64,000 nucleotides of DNA from Shewanella sediminis HAW-EB3 (GCF_000018025.1 NC_009831.1:2852001-2916000), one strand, 5' to 3'; counted from the stretch's first letter, positions 10,534 through 20,232 are shown. The notes: generated by a model from the letters alone, not told the origin. Made by a program: numbers and translations.

Positions 10534-11478
10534 TCAGAACCTATCGATGATGCGTGCGGTTTCGGTGATAAGCTCTCGCATCCACCTGTGAGCAGGGTTG
10601 TGCTGCAACAGCGGACTCCATGCCATTGTCAACTCTATAGGAGGTATATCGAAAGGTGGAGGAACGATACTTACCCTACTATTATCTTGTTGTAGTCTCG
10701 CCATCTTACTGGGGACTGTCGCTATCAGGTCTTGACGTTCAGCCAATGAACTCGCCGCTTGATAATGTCGGGTAAATACGGTGATCCTGCGTTTAGCATT
10801 TAATCTAGCCAGTGCTTCATCGACCCAACCTAAGCGCTGAACATCATCGGGATCCATACCAACACCAACCCCCATCCCGGTTTTACTTACCCAAACATGA
10901 TGCGCATCCAGATAGCTTTCAAGATTAAAGTTTTTCAGTACCGGATGTTTTTTGTTGATTAAACAGCTGAATGTGTCTTTCCACAGTACTTTTTGGTGAA
11001 AAGATTGCGGGATACTGTCGAAACGGTTGATCACCATATCGACTCTTCCTTGCTCAACATCTGGAAAGTTAACATCGCTGGGTGTCATGATATCAAGGAT
11101 CACCTTCGGCGCTTCATTACGTAATCTGGCTATAAGAAGTGGGATCAGGGTGGCTTCGGCGTAATCGGAGGCCATCATTCTGAACACCTTCTCACTTTCA
11201 TAAGGGTTGAACTTGGCTTTGGGTTGTACCGCCTTCTCCAGGCCCACCAGCAACTCGCGGATCTCAGGTTTTAGCTCCGATGCCCGCTCAGTCGGGGTCA
11301 TACCTTTGCTGGTTCTGATTAACAGGGGATCATCAAATAGAACACGCAATCTTTTCAGGCCGTTACTCATCGCTGGTTGGCTGATACCCAGCTGATCTGC
11401 GGCCCGAGTAACATTTAGTTCACGAAGTAAAACATCAAAATAAACCAATAAATTCAGGTCAATACGAGATATATTCAT
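10534..11478 (-). CDS. LysR-family transcriptional regulator
   Basis: This is a 314-residue DNA-binding regulator. The N-terminal winged helix-turn-helix covers about residues 5-65 (LNLLVYFDVLLRELNVT, AADQLGISQPAMSNGLKRL), followed by a periplasmic-binding-protein-like effector domain from about 90 to 300. The first residues resemble the LeuO/NodD-like branch. It is divergent from aceA with 116 bases between the two start codons, and glcB lies downstream, so it is a good candidate controller of the glyoxylate shunt. That role is inferred from position. The ribosome binding site is weak. Confidence 0.88.
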   Translation of the reverse strand: MNISRIDLNLLVYFDVLLRELNVTRAADQLGISQPAMSNGLKRLRVLFDDPLLIRTSKGMTPTERASELKPEIRELLVGLEKAVQPKAKFNPYESEKVFRMMASDYAEATLIPLLIARLRNEAPKVILDIMTPSDVNFPDVEQGRVDMVINRFDSIPQSFHQKVLWKDTFSCLINKKHPVLKNFNLESYLDAHHVWVSKTGMGVGVGMDPDDVQRLGWVDEALARLNAKRRITVFTRHYQAASSLAERQDLIATVPSKMARLQQDNSRVSIVPPPFDIPPIELTMAWSPLLQHNPAHRWMRELITETARIIDRF

Positions 11479-11507
11479 AAAACAAATACCGAAGATAATA
11501 ACTATAA

Positions 11508-11528
11508 ATTAGACTAATTTAACCTAAT
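11508..11528. promoter_or_regulatory. Candidate LysR-type operator between lysR and aceA
   Basis: ATTAG-N11-CTAAT is a perfect interrupted inverted repeat that contains the T-N11-A core bound by LysR-type regulators. It sits in the 116-base divergent region, 30 bases from the lysR start and 67 from the aceA start. This fits autoregulation and control of aceA, but binding has not been shown. Confidence 0.5.
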
Positions 11529-11594
11529 CTTACTATTATTTTTAACGGAAGCAATCAATCGTTGTTAATCATTTTTTGTAGGAAGGGACTTACC

Positions 11595-13178
11595 ATGTCA
11601 AATTACAGAGCAGATATCGATACAGCAACAACCTTGTTAGAGAAAGAAGGTAGCGCCTGGAATGCAATCAACCCTGAATCAGTAGCCCGTATGCGAGCTC
11701 AGAACCAATTTAAGACAGGTTTGGACATTGCCAAGTATACCGCCAAAATAATGCGCGAAGACATGGCTAACTATGATGCAGACAGCTCACAGTACACTCA
11801 ATCACTGGGTTGCTGGCACGGGTTTATCGGCCAACAGAAGATGATCGCGATTAAGAAGCATCTTTTAACGACTAAACGCCGTTACCTGTACCTATCTGGC
11901 TGGATGGTTGCAGCACTGCGCAGCGAGTTCGGCCCACTGCCGGATCAGTCTATGCACGAAAAAACGTCTGTCGCCAGCCTTATCGCCGAGTTATACACCT
12001 TCCTTCGTCAGGCCGATGCCCGTGAATTAGGTGGACTATTTCGCGAACTGGATAAAGCCGAAGGTGCAGATAAAGCCGCTGTACAAGACAAGATTGATAA
12101 CTTTGAAACTCATGTAGTACCGATTATCGCCGACATCGACGCCGGTTTTGGTAATGAAGAAGCCACCTACCTGATGGCAAAACAGATGATTGAAGCGGGT
12201 GCCTGTTGTATCCAGCTTGAAAACCAGGTATCTGATGTGAAACAGTGCGGACACCAGGACGGTAAAGTCACGGTGCCACATATTGAGTTTCTTGCCAAGA
12301 TCAATGCTGTACGTTACGCATTCCTCGAGCTTGGCATCGACGATGGTGTCATTGTTGCCCGTACCGACTCATTGGGTGCAGGTCTGACACAGAAGATTGC
12401 AGTAACCACTGAACCTGGCGATCTGGGCGACCAATACAACTCATTCCTTGAAGTTGAAGAGGTATCGACCGATAACTTACTCAATGGGGATGTAGTATTT
12501 AAACGCGGTGACAAACTCGTTAAGCCATCACGCCTTCCAAACGGCCTGTTTAAGTTCAGATCGGGTACGGGTGAAGAGCGTTGCGTTCTTGACTGTATCA
12601 CCAGCCTGCAAAACGGTGCAGATCTATTGTGGATTGAAACAGAGAAGCCTCACGTTGCCCAAATTGGCGCTATGGTAAACGCTATCCGTGAAACCGTACC
12701 GAATGCCAAGCTTGTTTATAACAACTCACCTTCGTTTAACTGGACGCTTAATTTCCGTCAGCAGATCTTCGATGCGATGGCAGAAGCGGGTAAGGATGTA
12801 TCGGGTTACGATCGTGCTAAGTTAATGAGCATCGATTATGACGAAACAGAGCTTGCGATAGAAGCCGATGAGAAGATCCGTACCTTCCAGGCTGATGCGG
12901 CGCGTGAAGCGGGTATCTTCCACCACCTGATCACACTACCGACATACCATACTGCGGCCTTGTCTACAGATAACCTGGCTAAAGAGTACTTCGGTGACCA
13001 AGGTATGCTGGGTTATGTAGCCGGCGTACAGCGCAAGGAGATCCGTCAGGGCATCGCTTGTGTTAAACACCAGAACATGGCGGGGTCAGATATGGGTGAT
13101 GATCACAAAGGGTACTTCTCCGGAGACCAGGCACTGAAAGCATCCGGTAAAGACAACACAATGAACCAATTTGGTTAA
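11595..13178 (+). CDS. aceA: Isocitrate lyase
   Basis: It splits isocitrate into succinate and glyoxylate, the entry to the glyoxylate shunt. The 527-residue protein belongs to the long bacterial isocitrate lyase group (E. coli AceA is 434). The active-site motif reads KQCGHQDGK, with the catalytic Cys kept and Gln for the second Lys of the usual KKCGH. Other family blocks are IADIDAGFGNEEATYLM (metal site), NNSPSFNW and GYDRAKLMS. The start chosen is the internal ATG at 11595, preceded by a strong AGGAAGGGA; an in-frame ATG at 11562 has no comparable site. A terminator follows. Confidence 0.95.
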   Translation: MSNYRADIDTATTLLEKEGSAWNAINPESVARMRAQNQFKTGLDIAKYTAKIMREDMANYDADSSQYTQSLGCWHGFIGQQKMIAIKKHLLTTKRRYLYLSGWMVAALRSEFGPLPDQSMHEKTSVASLIAELYTFLRQADARELGGLFRELDKAEGADKAAVQDKIDNFETHVVPIIADIDAGFGNEEATYLMAKQMIEAGACCIQLENQVSDVKQCGHQDGKVTVPHIEFLAKINAVRYAFLELGIDDGVIVARTDSLGAGLTQKIAVTTEPGDLGDQYNSFLEVEEVSTDNLLNGDVVFKRGDKLVKPSRLPNGLFKFRSGTGEERCVLDCITSLQNGADLLWIETEKPHVAQIGAMVNAIRETVPNAKLVYNNSPSFNWTLNFRQQIFDAMAEAGKDVSGYDRAKLMSIDYDETELAIEADEKIRTFQADAAREAGIFHHLITLPTYHTAALSTDNLAKEYFGDQGMLGYVAGVQRKEIRQGIACVKHQNMAGSDMGDDHKGYFSGDQALKASGKDNTMNQFG

Positions 13179-13223
13179 TCACATTTGATTAATAACATTT
13201 CCTTCTAGCTTCCCACTAGAGCC

Positions 13224-13255
13224 AAGCCAGAGTAGCAATACTCTGGCTTTTTTTA
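13224..13255 (+). terminator. Terminator after aceA
   Basis: An 11-base-pair stem (AAGCCAGAGTA / TACTCTGGCTT) with a GCAA tetraloop and a long T-tract on the plus strand. Confidence 0.9.
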
Positions 13256-13281
13256 TTGCCAAATACGGATTGAAAAAGCGA

Positions 13282-13956
13282 TTAAGCCACTAAGATCCGC
13301 TGTAACTCATGCAGCGAGCTCACTTCAAAGTGTGGCTCTATCCCCTCTGGTCTCGGTGCATTATGGGTGTTCAGCCAACAGGTATGCAATCCGGCATTAA
13401 TTCCACCTTGAATATCGGAATGAGGATTATCACCCACCATTAAGACTTTCTCTCTGTCGGGGTTTTCCATACGTTTCAATGCATGTTCGAAGATACCGAC
13501 ATCGGGTTTAGCTATTCCAACTTGCTCAGATATCACGACATGCTCGAATGCACCGAGCAAACCGGTCTTTTCTAACCTGACCGTCTGCAGCTCAGTAAAG
13601 CCGTTAGTGATGATGCCAAGGTTTGCCTTACCACTTAATTTTTCGATTAACTCTTTCGCGCCTGGCAGCAGAGCGCAAATTTCGGCCATTGCCGATAAGA
13701 AGGCACTGTTAAGGTGACTTGCGGTCACACTTAACTTTTCAGCCCAGTGGGTAAACCTTTGTTGCTGAAGCTCTGCCGCTGAGATGACACCATTCTGGTA
13801 ATCGACCCAGAGTGGCTGGTTGATGAGTTGATAGGCATCAAAATCGACACGGGTAAAACTCACGCCAAAACGGCTAAACATCAATTTCAGGCCTTCGAAA
13901 GCATCGAAATGAAACAAGGTTTCATCGGCGTCGAAGAGGATCCAATCATATTTCAT
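13282..13956 (-). CDS. yjjG: HAD-family pyrimidine 5'-nucleotidase YjjG
   Basis: This house-cleaning phosphatase acts on nucleoside monophosphates, in E. coli including non-canonical pyrimidines. The 224-residue length is that of YjjG (225). HAD motif I is FDADETLF near residue 8 (Asp nucleophile and the second Asp two residues later), motif II is IITNGFTELQ, motif III is the Lys in IAKPD, and motif IV is VGDNPHSDIQGG. No clear ribosome binding site precedes the ATG. The 215 bases upstream hold no recognisable gene. Confidence 0.92.
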   Translation of the reverse strand: MKYDWILFDADETLFHFDAFEGLKLMFSRFGVSFTRVDFDAYQLINQPLWVDYQNGVISAAELQQQRFTHWAEKLSVTASHLNSAFLSAMAEICALLPGAKELIEKLSGKANLGIITNGFTELQTVRLEKTGLLGAFEHVVISEQVGIAKPDVGIFEHALKRMENPDREKVLMVGDNPHSDIQGGINAGLHTCWLNTHNAPRPEGIEPHFEVSSLHELQRILVA

Positions 13957-14137
13957 TGATAATATTCTATTATGTCTGCTTGATAGGGAAAGAGGCTGCT
14001 ACTTAGTGCGGCGGCAGATTAAACATGCCGACAGCATAGGGATACTCTCGTTAGATGCGGGAGTTTATTTTATAAGCCGAACAATTACCATAAAAGTCTG
14101 CATAAGTCCGTCACCAACGCCTGACAATAACCTGAGC

Positions 14138-14155
14138 CGAGAGTTTTCACTCTCG
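14138..14155 (-). terminator. Weak hairpin downstream of the GDYXXLXY/DUF2157 operon
   Basis: A six-base-pair stem (CGAGAG / CTCTCG) with a six-base loop, 17 bases past the operon's last stop. There is no T-tract, so it may be only an mRNA-end structure. Confidence 0.3.
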
Positions 14156-14171
14156 TATGTATCAATAAGGG

Positions 14172-14723
14172 TTATAAACACGCATCACCCAGACATTTAA
14201 ACCCCACCGCACGAGCCTTACCATTAGGGGCGACAAATACCCGAACCTGCGCCTGACCGCCCATCTCATTTTGGACTTTCAAAGCTTTCTCCTTGGGCAT
14301 AAAAAATGCCTCAATGCCATACTCAACCCGAACTGTACCGGAGTCGACTCTGCGTACTCGTCCGCGAATATAGGTTCCCATCTTCGGCTTAGCTGTATTG
14401 AAGGTATCGAACTGCCAAATACCATTTATCTCAACCAGACTAACGTAGATCAGACTACCCATTTTAAACTCTGTTTGGGGCTCAGTCGGGATGCGGTTAA
14501 TCTCGTAGTTTAAACGCACAAAATTGCCACGAAACAGACTACGCGGGTCAACGGGCTCAGTCTTTAAGATGATCTCTTCACCTGTCCATATGGGTAAAAC
14601 GGAGCCCAGGTATTCGATGCTCAAAACAGATAGTTGAAAAAAAAGGGTTAGAATAAGCCCGATTTGTATCGTTCGTTTACCGGGCTTCTTATGCAGCCAA
14701 CCAGGAACGGTCATGGTATTCAT
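14172..14723 (-). CDS. GDYXXLXY-type membrane-anchored protein
   Basis: This is a 183-residue protein with one N-terminal membrane segment (about 20-42, IGLILTLFFQLSVLS) and an extracytoplasmic remainder. The family is named for a GDYXXLXY motif; here the equivalent is GNFVRLNYEI after DPRSLFR, so Asp and Tyr are replaced by Asn and Phe. Proteins of this type are usually encoded with a DUF2157 membrane protein, as here: the two genes overlap by four bases (ATGA). The function of the pair is not known. The start is preceded by GGAGG at nine bases. Confidence 0.8.
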   Translation of the reverse strand: MNTMTVPGWLHKKPGKRTIQIGLILTLFFQLSVLSIEYLGSVLPIWTGEEIILKTEPVDPRSLFRGNFVRLNYEINRIPTEPQTEFKMGSLIYVSLVEINGIWQFDTFNTAKPKMGTYIRGRVRRVDSGTVRVEYGIEAFFMPKEKALKVQNEMGGQAQVRVFVAPNGKARAVGFKCLGDACL

Positions 14724-16048
14724 TCGCTATGACCTCCCTGTTTTAAAGCGATAAGGGTGACATGATGCTTCCAGTATTTTGCCGCGGCCATCAAGATACC
14801 GGCCGCGACGAGAAACAGAACAGCTCCACCTATGTAATCTCCTATAAGATCGAAATATCGTATAAATGCCGTCAGTAACAGGACGACAATGCCGGTATAG
14901 AAATAGTGGGTTTCGGATTGATCGATACCTCTTCGTATCAAGAGGATCCCCATCAGGAGCAGCATCAAGTTAGTGGCGATGGCTGAGATAAATTCCATAT
15001 GGCTAAACGCGCTCACCAGATAAAATGAGAACGTCAGATAGCCGGTCAGCATCAACGTCGGCAGAGATGCGTATCGACCACTTGCGCGAGATAGCCGAAA
15101 TGCAAGCATCCCCGACACTAGGATGAAGATAACACTTATCACAGACAACCAACTCTGGTCGCTCGGGTACTCTTCCCACACGCCTTCGAAGCTGAATACT
15201 AACAGGGTAATAATGGCCGCCCTGAGTAACCAGATGTGTACCACCAGTCCGTACTCTCGCCAGTCACTCTTATCAGCGCGCATTAGCCACCATGCAACAC
15301 CATTTATGATAAGCCCCAGGCCTAAAGAAAAGGGTAATTGCTCTGCCACGGGATCGAAGTGATAGCCACTGCCCATGATCCAAGCCAGACCTAAATTTAT
15401 CCAGACAAGTAAACCCACAACACAGGACAGGAACAGTAAACGGGAGCGAGCCTGAAACAGGGTTAACCAAAGTGTCACTGATATAAATATCGGATAAAGC
15501 GTCGGGAAAAAGTCTTCCCCCGATTCGACCACTAGCCAGATACTGGCCAAGCTCAAGGACAACAGCGCCAAAAGTCGACTCTGAGTAAAGACCACCAAAG
15601 GTAATATACCCAATGCCCACCAGAATATGCCATCAGGGAAGTGTTCTCCCAGGTGATAGATCTGTGCGATGAGCATGATGCTGGCGCCATAACTCATGCC
15701 GCCAAAGAGTAACCAGATGATGCCGGCGCGTATTCGCTTCGATAAAAATAGTTTAATACCGACGGCGTTAGTCACCAAGGTTAATAACAGTAAACTTCCT
15801 GTACGTATGCTTCTTGGGATCTCATCCCAGTTGTGTGAAACGATCAGTATCAGCGCTAAACCAATAAACAACACTCCCAATGACATCAGCAGGTAATAAC
15901 CGAAGGAATTTTTATCGGTGTCATCATTGAGGCTCGTGCCGTAGCGGGCCAATATCGAATTAGCCTGCTGCTCCGACACAAGCTCATCACGTACCCAGGT
16001 ACGAGCTTCGTGTGACAACTCCTTTTTAAACAGCTGGATTAACCGCAT
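14720..16048 (-). CDS. DUF2157 multi-pass membrane protein
   Basis: This 442-residue inner-membrane protein has a short cytoplasmic N-terminal region (about 1-45, with VSEQQANSILARYG typical of DUF2157) followed by about a dozen hydrophobic segments. AAGGA precedes the ATG. It is the first gene of a two-gene operon with the GDYXXLXY-type protein. The function is unknown. There is nothing enzyme-like in the loops by eye. Confidence 0.82.
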   Translation of the reverse strand: MRLIQLFKKELSHEARTWVRDELVSEQQANSILARYGTSLNDDTDKNSFGYYLLMSLGVLFIGLALILIVSHNWDEIPRSIRTGSLLLLTLVTNAVGIKLFLSKRIRAGIIWLLFGGMSYGASIMLIAQIYHLGEHFPDGIFWWALGILPLVVFTQSRLLALLSLSLASIWLVVESGEDFFPTLYPIFISVTLWLTLFQARSRLLFLSCVVGLLVWINLGLAWIMGSGYHFDPVAEQLPFSLGLGLIINGVAWWLMRADKSDWREYGLVVHIWLLRAAIITLLVFSFEGVWEEYPSDQSWLSVISVIFILVSGMLAFRLSRASGRYASLPTLMLTGYLTFSFYLVSAFSHMEFISAIATNLMLLLMGILLIRRGIDQSETHYFYTGIVVLLLTAFIRYFDLIGDYIGGAVLFLVAAGILMAAAKYWKHHVTLIALKQGGHSE

Positions 16049-16159
16049 TCTCTATCCTTGATCTACTATTACTCGATCCGCATGACCTTTAATACAAAGA
16101 TGATAACCGAACCGAATCGGTACAACTCTAGGTTCAACTTAATCGCTAAAAACAGAAAA

Positions 16160-16181
16160 GGCCAGAATAAATATTCTGGCC
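16160..16181 (-). terminator. Terminator after the S9 peptidase gene
   Basis: A ten-base-pair stem (GGCCAGAATA / TATTCTGGCC) with a two-base loop. On the minus strand it is followed by TTTTCTGTTTTT, so it ends the peptidase transcript and separates it from the DUF2157 operon. Confidence 0.85.
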
Positions 16182-16218
16182 TCAATGAGTAAGTCTATGT
16201 TATTTCAAGGTTGAACGC

Positions 16219-18273
16219 TTATTTCTTTTCGGTCCAACGATCCATCCAACCAAGCACGTTAGCGTACCATTGCTCGAGGTTATCCGGATTCAGGATCCAA
16301 TGGTTCTCTTCTGGGTAGATAAGCAACTCAGACGGGATCCCTTTACGTTGCATAAAGCTGAACGCGGCTAAACCCTGACCATAAGGAACACGGAAGTCTT
16401 TTTCACCATGGATCACTAACATTGGCGTCTTCCAGTTCTCTGTGTAGTTAACCGGATTAAACTTCTCGTACAACTCCTTGTTGTCCTGATAGGTACCACC
16501 AAACTCATATTCAGGGAACCATAGCTCTTCGGTCACATAGTACATTGAGCGCATATCGAACAGACCGGCATGATTGACCAGACAGTTGAAGCCATCACTC
16601 CAGTTACCCTGGATCCAGTTCATCATGTAGCCACCGTATGAACCACCCAAGGCACAGGTGCGAGTCTCATCCAGCCACTTCTGCTGTTTAGTGACGGCAG
16701 CCAAACCTTTCTGAAGATCTTCGAGGGGTTTGCCGCCCCAGTCTTGTGAGATCGAATCGGTAAATTCCTGACCGTAACCCGTTGAACCATGGAAGTCGAT
16801 CATGACCACACCGTAACCGGCACCCGCCCACAGTTGAGCATTCCAGCGGCTGCTGAATGAGTTACCAAATGATCCTTGTGGACCACCATGAACGAGGAAT
16901 GCAATAGGATACTTTTGACCGGCTTTGTAGTCGGAAGGCTTTATCCAGTAACCATGTACCTCTTCGTTGTTCCAGCCCTTAAAGCTAAACTGCTCGAACT
17001 CACCAAACTTTATCTCGGCTAATTTTTCTTGGTTAACTTGGGTTAGTTGCTTTATACCCTGACCATCCAAGTTCATCGAGTAGAGATCGCCCGGTTGAAC
17101 TAAAGATTTGTGGTTAATAATAATCTTGTCGTTAGTCACACCTACAACACTGTTACTACCATCGTTGTAGACCGTTTTCACATCACCAAATTGGGTATTC
17201 ACTTCGAATACGGTAACCTGGCCGACATCCTGAGCCGTGACGTAGAGTGTACGGTTATCTTTACCGAAGGTGAGCGAACTCGCGCTTCTATCCCATAACG
17301 GAGCCACCTCTTTCTCCTGCCCGGTTACCGTATCGCGCAACATAATGCGATATCTGTCGGCCTCAAAACCTGGCTTGGTCATGGCAAGATACGCCAGGTA
17401 ACGGCCATCGGCAGAGAACGTCGGATTGGCGTCCCAGGCTTTATTGGCTTCGGTAAGGTTCACCGCATCGCCGCCGGTTACCGGAACCTGCCATAAATCG
17501 TAATTGGTGATCCAGGCCTGATCTTTACCCGGCGCCTTAGCGCCGTAGACAAGGTGTTTACCGTCTGGTGTGAAGGTCACCTCTTCCATGCCCGAGAAGG
17601 GTTTTGGCGGCGTTTCTGTATCTAAACCTGCGGTAACGTCCACAGCGGTGATGATTTTTTCACCATTGAGCTTTGCGACAAACAAGTGGCTTCTTGAATG
17701 GTCACTCCAGGTGTCCCAATGTCTGACCATTAGTTGTTTATATTCGCGTCCCGACGATTTACGCTCCTGCTCGGCAGTAAACTTATCCTCAGAGCATTTC
17801 AGATCTTTACACTCAGGAAATACTCTCATGTTCATTACGACTTGAGTGCCATCTTGAGACAGCTTGAAACCTTCGACATCGAGCGGGAAGTCAGAGATCT
17901 GAATCGCTTCACCGCCATTTAAAGACAACTTATAAAGTTGGCTGGAGCCACTGCGACCGGCGAGAAAATAGATAGATTGGTCATCTGCAGCAAAGGCGAC
18001 ACTGTGCTCAGTGCCTTTAACCGAGGTCAGCTGCTTAGCCTTACTGTCGGCTTGAGAGAGATCTTGAATATAGAGATCGGAGCTTGACTCACCCTCGGCA
18101 TCAAATTTTTTGACAGCATAAACAATTTTACTGCCATCATTAGATAAAGCGGGCGAATGAAGCTTATTGATTTTAACTAGATGTTGCACCGTGAACGGTT
18201 CTGGATTCGCGGCCTGAGCCGATATTGAAAGCCCGGCACTCGCGATGGCAAGTATGATTGCAGTTTTTTTCAT
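16219..18273 (-). CDS. S9-family prolyl oligopeptidase-like peptidase, exported
   Basis: This is a 684-residue serine peptidase of the dipeptidyl/acylaminoacyl-peptidase type. It has a Sec signal peptide (1-21, ending SISAQA), a WD/beta-propeller region (about 30-420) with repeated DG-x-YLAY-like strands, and a C-terminal alpha/beta hydrolase domain. The catalytic triad is Ser545 in GGSYGGYMMNW, Asp626 in HGEKDFRVP and His658 in EENHW. It probably acts in the periplasm on short peptides. Four cysteines (C155, C160, C540, C564) could form disulfides. It has its own terminator. Confidence 0.93.
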   Translation of the reverse strand: MKKTAIILAIASAGLSISAQAANPEPFTVQHLVKINKLHSPALSNDGSKIVYAVKKFDAEGESSSDLYIQDLSQADSKAKQLTSVKGTEHSVAFAADDQSIYFLAGRSGSSQLYKLSLNGGEAIQISDFPLDVEGFKLSQDGTQVVMNMRVFPECKDLKCSEDKFTAEQERKSSGREYKQLMVRHWDTWSDHSRSHLFVAKLNGEKIITAVDVTAGLDTETPPKPFSGMEEVTFTPDGKHLVYGAKAPGKDQAWITNYDLWQVPVTGGDAVNLTEANKAWDANPTFSADGRYLAYLAMTKPGFEADRYRIMLRDTVTGQEKEVAPLWDRSASSLTFGKDNRTLYVTAQDVGQVTVFEVNTQFGDVKTVYNDGSNSVVGVTNDKIIINHKSLVQPGDLYSMNLDGQGIKQLTQVNQEKLAEIKFGEFEQFSFKGWNNEEVHGYWIKPSDYKAGQKYPIAFLVHGGPQGSFGNSFSSRWNAQLWAGAGYGVVMIDFHGSTGYGQEFTDSISQDWGGKPLEDLQKGLAAVTKQQKWLDETRTCALGGSYGGYMMNWIQGNWSDGFNCLVNHAGLFDMRSMYYVTEELWFPEYEFGGTYQDNKELYEKFNPVNYTENWKTPMLVIHGEKDFRVPYGQGLAAFSFMQRKGIPSELLIYPEENHWILNPDNLEQWYANVLGWMDRWTEKK

Positions 18274-18421
18274 TGTTATTATCGTCTTTGTTGATTTAAG
18301 TTTAATTTATAAGCGACAGCACCTAAGCAAATCACTACTAGCTTATAAATAAAATGGTTATCTACTGCATCCATGCAAGTCTATGATTTTATCTTGGTGG
18401 TGAACACTACCCAAATAATAA

Positions 18422-18444
18422 GGCTTAGGCAAGATGCCTAAGCC
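18422..18444 (-). terminator. Terminator after class I fumarase
   Basis: A ten-base-pair stem (GGCTTAGGCA / TGCCTAAGCC) with a three-base loop, 40 bases past the fumarase stop. The T-rich tail on the minus strand is interrupted (TTATTATTT). Confidence 0.65.
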
Positions 18445-18483
18445 GTATTATCGGTCTAAAGAGGTGATCAAAAACAGAGGGTA

Positions 18484-20022
18484 TTAACTGAGTTTAAGTT
18501 TCCAGATAGCCGGGCCAGTCTCATGAGCGTTGACCCCATTGGAGTCTACAGCCACAGTAACCGGCATATCTTTAACGTCAAACTCATAGATAGCTTCCAT
18601 ACCTAAGTCGGCAAATGCGACAACACGGGAGGTTTTAATCGCTTTCGATACCAGATAGGCGGCGCCACCCACAGCCATCAGGTAAACCGCTTTATTCTTC
18701 TTGATGGATGCAACCGTTGCAGGTCCCCGCTCGGCTTTACCTATCATCCCCATCAGGCCCGTTTTCTCCAGCATCATATCGGTGAACTTATCCATACGCG
18801 TTGCCGTCGTTGGACCCGCAGGGCCCACAACTTCATCACCGACAGGATCCACAGGCCCTACGTAATAGATAAACTTACCGGTAAAATCGACGCCTTCAGG
18901 CAGACCTTCACCGCTTTCAATTAGGGTTTGAATACGCTTATGGGCAGCATCACGGCCGGTTAACATCTTGCCGTTAAGTAGCAAGGTATCGCCACTCTTC
19001 CACGTTTCAATATCGGCTTGTGTCACACTGTTGAGATCGACATGGTGAGTGTTCTCACCCGCTTCACGGGTGATCACAGGCCAATCTTCTAACGATGGAG
19101 GCGTTAATACTGCAGGACCCGTTCCATCTAAGTGAAAATGAACATGACGTGTGGCTGCGCAGTTCGGGATCATCACAACAGGCTTAGAGGCTGCGTGTGT
19201 CGGTACCGATTTAATCTTTACATCCAGAACCGTGGTCAAACCGCCGAGGCCCTGAGCACCGATGCCTAACTTATTAGAGCGCTCGAAGATATCCAGACGC
19301 AACTTCTCTTCGGCCGTTTCGGCGCCCTTTGCCTGTAGTTCATGAATGTCGACGGGATCCATCAGAGACTCTTTAGCGAGTACCGCCGCTTTCTCTGCGG
19401 TTCCGCCGATGCCAATACCCAGCATTCCTGGTGGGCACCAGCCCGCGCCCATCGTCGGCAGTGTCTTCTCAACCCATGCAGCAACATCATCTGAAGGGTT
19501 GAGCATCGCCATCTTAGATTTATTTTCAGAACCGCCGCCCTTAGCCGCGATTGCAACCTCAATATGATCCCCGGGCACCATATCGATATGAACGACAGAG
19601 GGGGTATTATCCTTGGTATTCTTACGCGCCCCGGCAGGGTCTGAAACGATTGAGGCTCTTAATGGGTTATCCGGGTTCTGATACGCACGTCTGACGCCTT
19701 CGTCGACCATCTGCTGAACCGTCATATCAGTCTTATCCCACTTAACACCCATACCCACTTTAACAAAACAGGTAACGATACCGGTGTCCTGGCACAGAGG
19801 ACGCTTTCCTTCTGCCGACATACGAGAGTTAATTAAGATCTGTGCAATGGCATCTTTTGCGGCTGCACTTTCTTCTCTGTCATAGGCTTCTGACATAGCA
19901 TCGACAAAATCTTTGGGGTGATAATAGGAGATATATTGTAGGGAATCGGCAACGCTCTCGATTAGATCGGCTTGCTTTATGATAACTTCTTTAGTCACAG
20001 ACACTTCCTTTTCAACAGACAT
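18484..20022 (-). CDS. fumA: Class I fumarate hydratase, [4Fe-4S]
   Basis: It interconverts fumarate and malate in the TCA cycle. This is the single-chain class I type, 512 residues from the chosen start. The three cluster cysteines are visible in LCQDTGIVTC, GAGWCPPGMLG and MIPNCAATRH. The C-terminal beta domain carries VGPVDPVGDEVVGPAGPTT, which holds the substrate-binding residues. The start at 20022 is preceded by GGAG at nine bases; an ATG five codons earlier has none. Class I enzymes are oxygen-sensitive. The label fumA versus fumB cannot be decided from sequence alone. Confidence 0.94.
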   Translation of the reverse strand: MSVEKEVSVTKEVIIKQADLIESVADSLQYISYYHPKDFVDAMSEAYDREESAAAKDAIAQILINSRMSAEGKRPLCQDTGIVTCFVKVGMGVKWDKTDMTVQQMVDEGVRRAYQNPDNPLRASIVSDPAGARKNTKDNTPSVVHIDMVPGDHIEVAIAAKGGGSENKSKMAMLNPSDDVAAWVEKTLPTMGAGWCPPGMLGIGIGGTAEKAAVLAKESLMDPVDIHELQAKGAETAEEKLRLDIFERSNKLGIGAQGLGGLTTVLDVKIKSVPTHAASKPVVMIPNCAATRHVHFHLDGTGPAVLTPPSLEDWPVITREAGENTHHVDLNSVTQADIETWKSGDTLLLNGKMLTGRDAAHKRIQTLIESGEGLPEGVDFTGKFIYYVGPVDPVGDEVVGPAGPTTATRMDKFTDMMLEKTGLMGMIGKAERGPATVASIKKNKAVYLMAVGGAAYLVSKAIKTSRVVAFADLGMEAIYEFDVKDMPVTVAVDSNGVNAHETGPAIWKLKLS

Positions 20023-20232
20023 TAGGGTGCGCTCCATTAGCCATTTTTGGCTTGCGTATTTATTTTTATTAATTCTTGCCCGGACATTTCATACACTCCC
20101 CCAGCCCGCAGAGAATGTATCACGTCATTGCCTTGTATAGCTGGCGTGTTTCTTTTTATTAATCCCGGCATTTGGATATGATACTCTTTCGCGACTTTTA
20201 GGGGAATATCACATTTTAGATAAGGTTAATCG

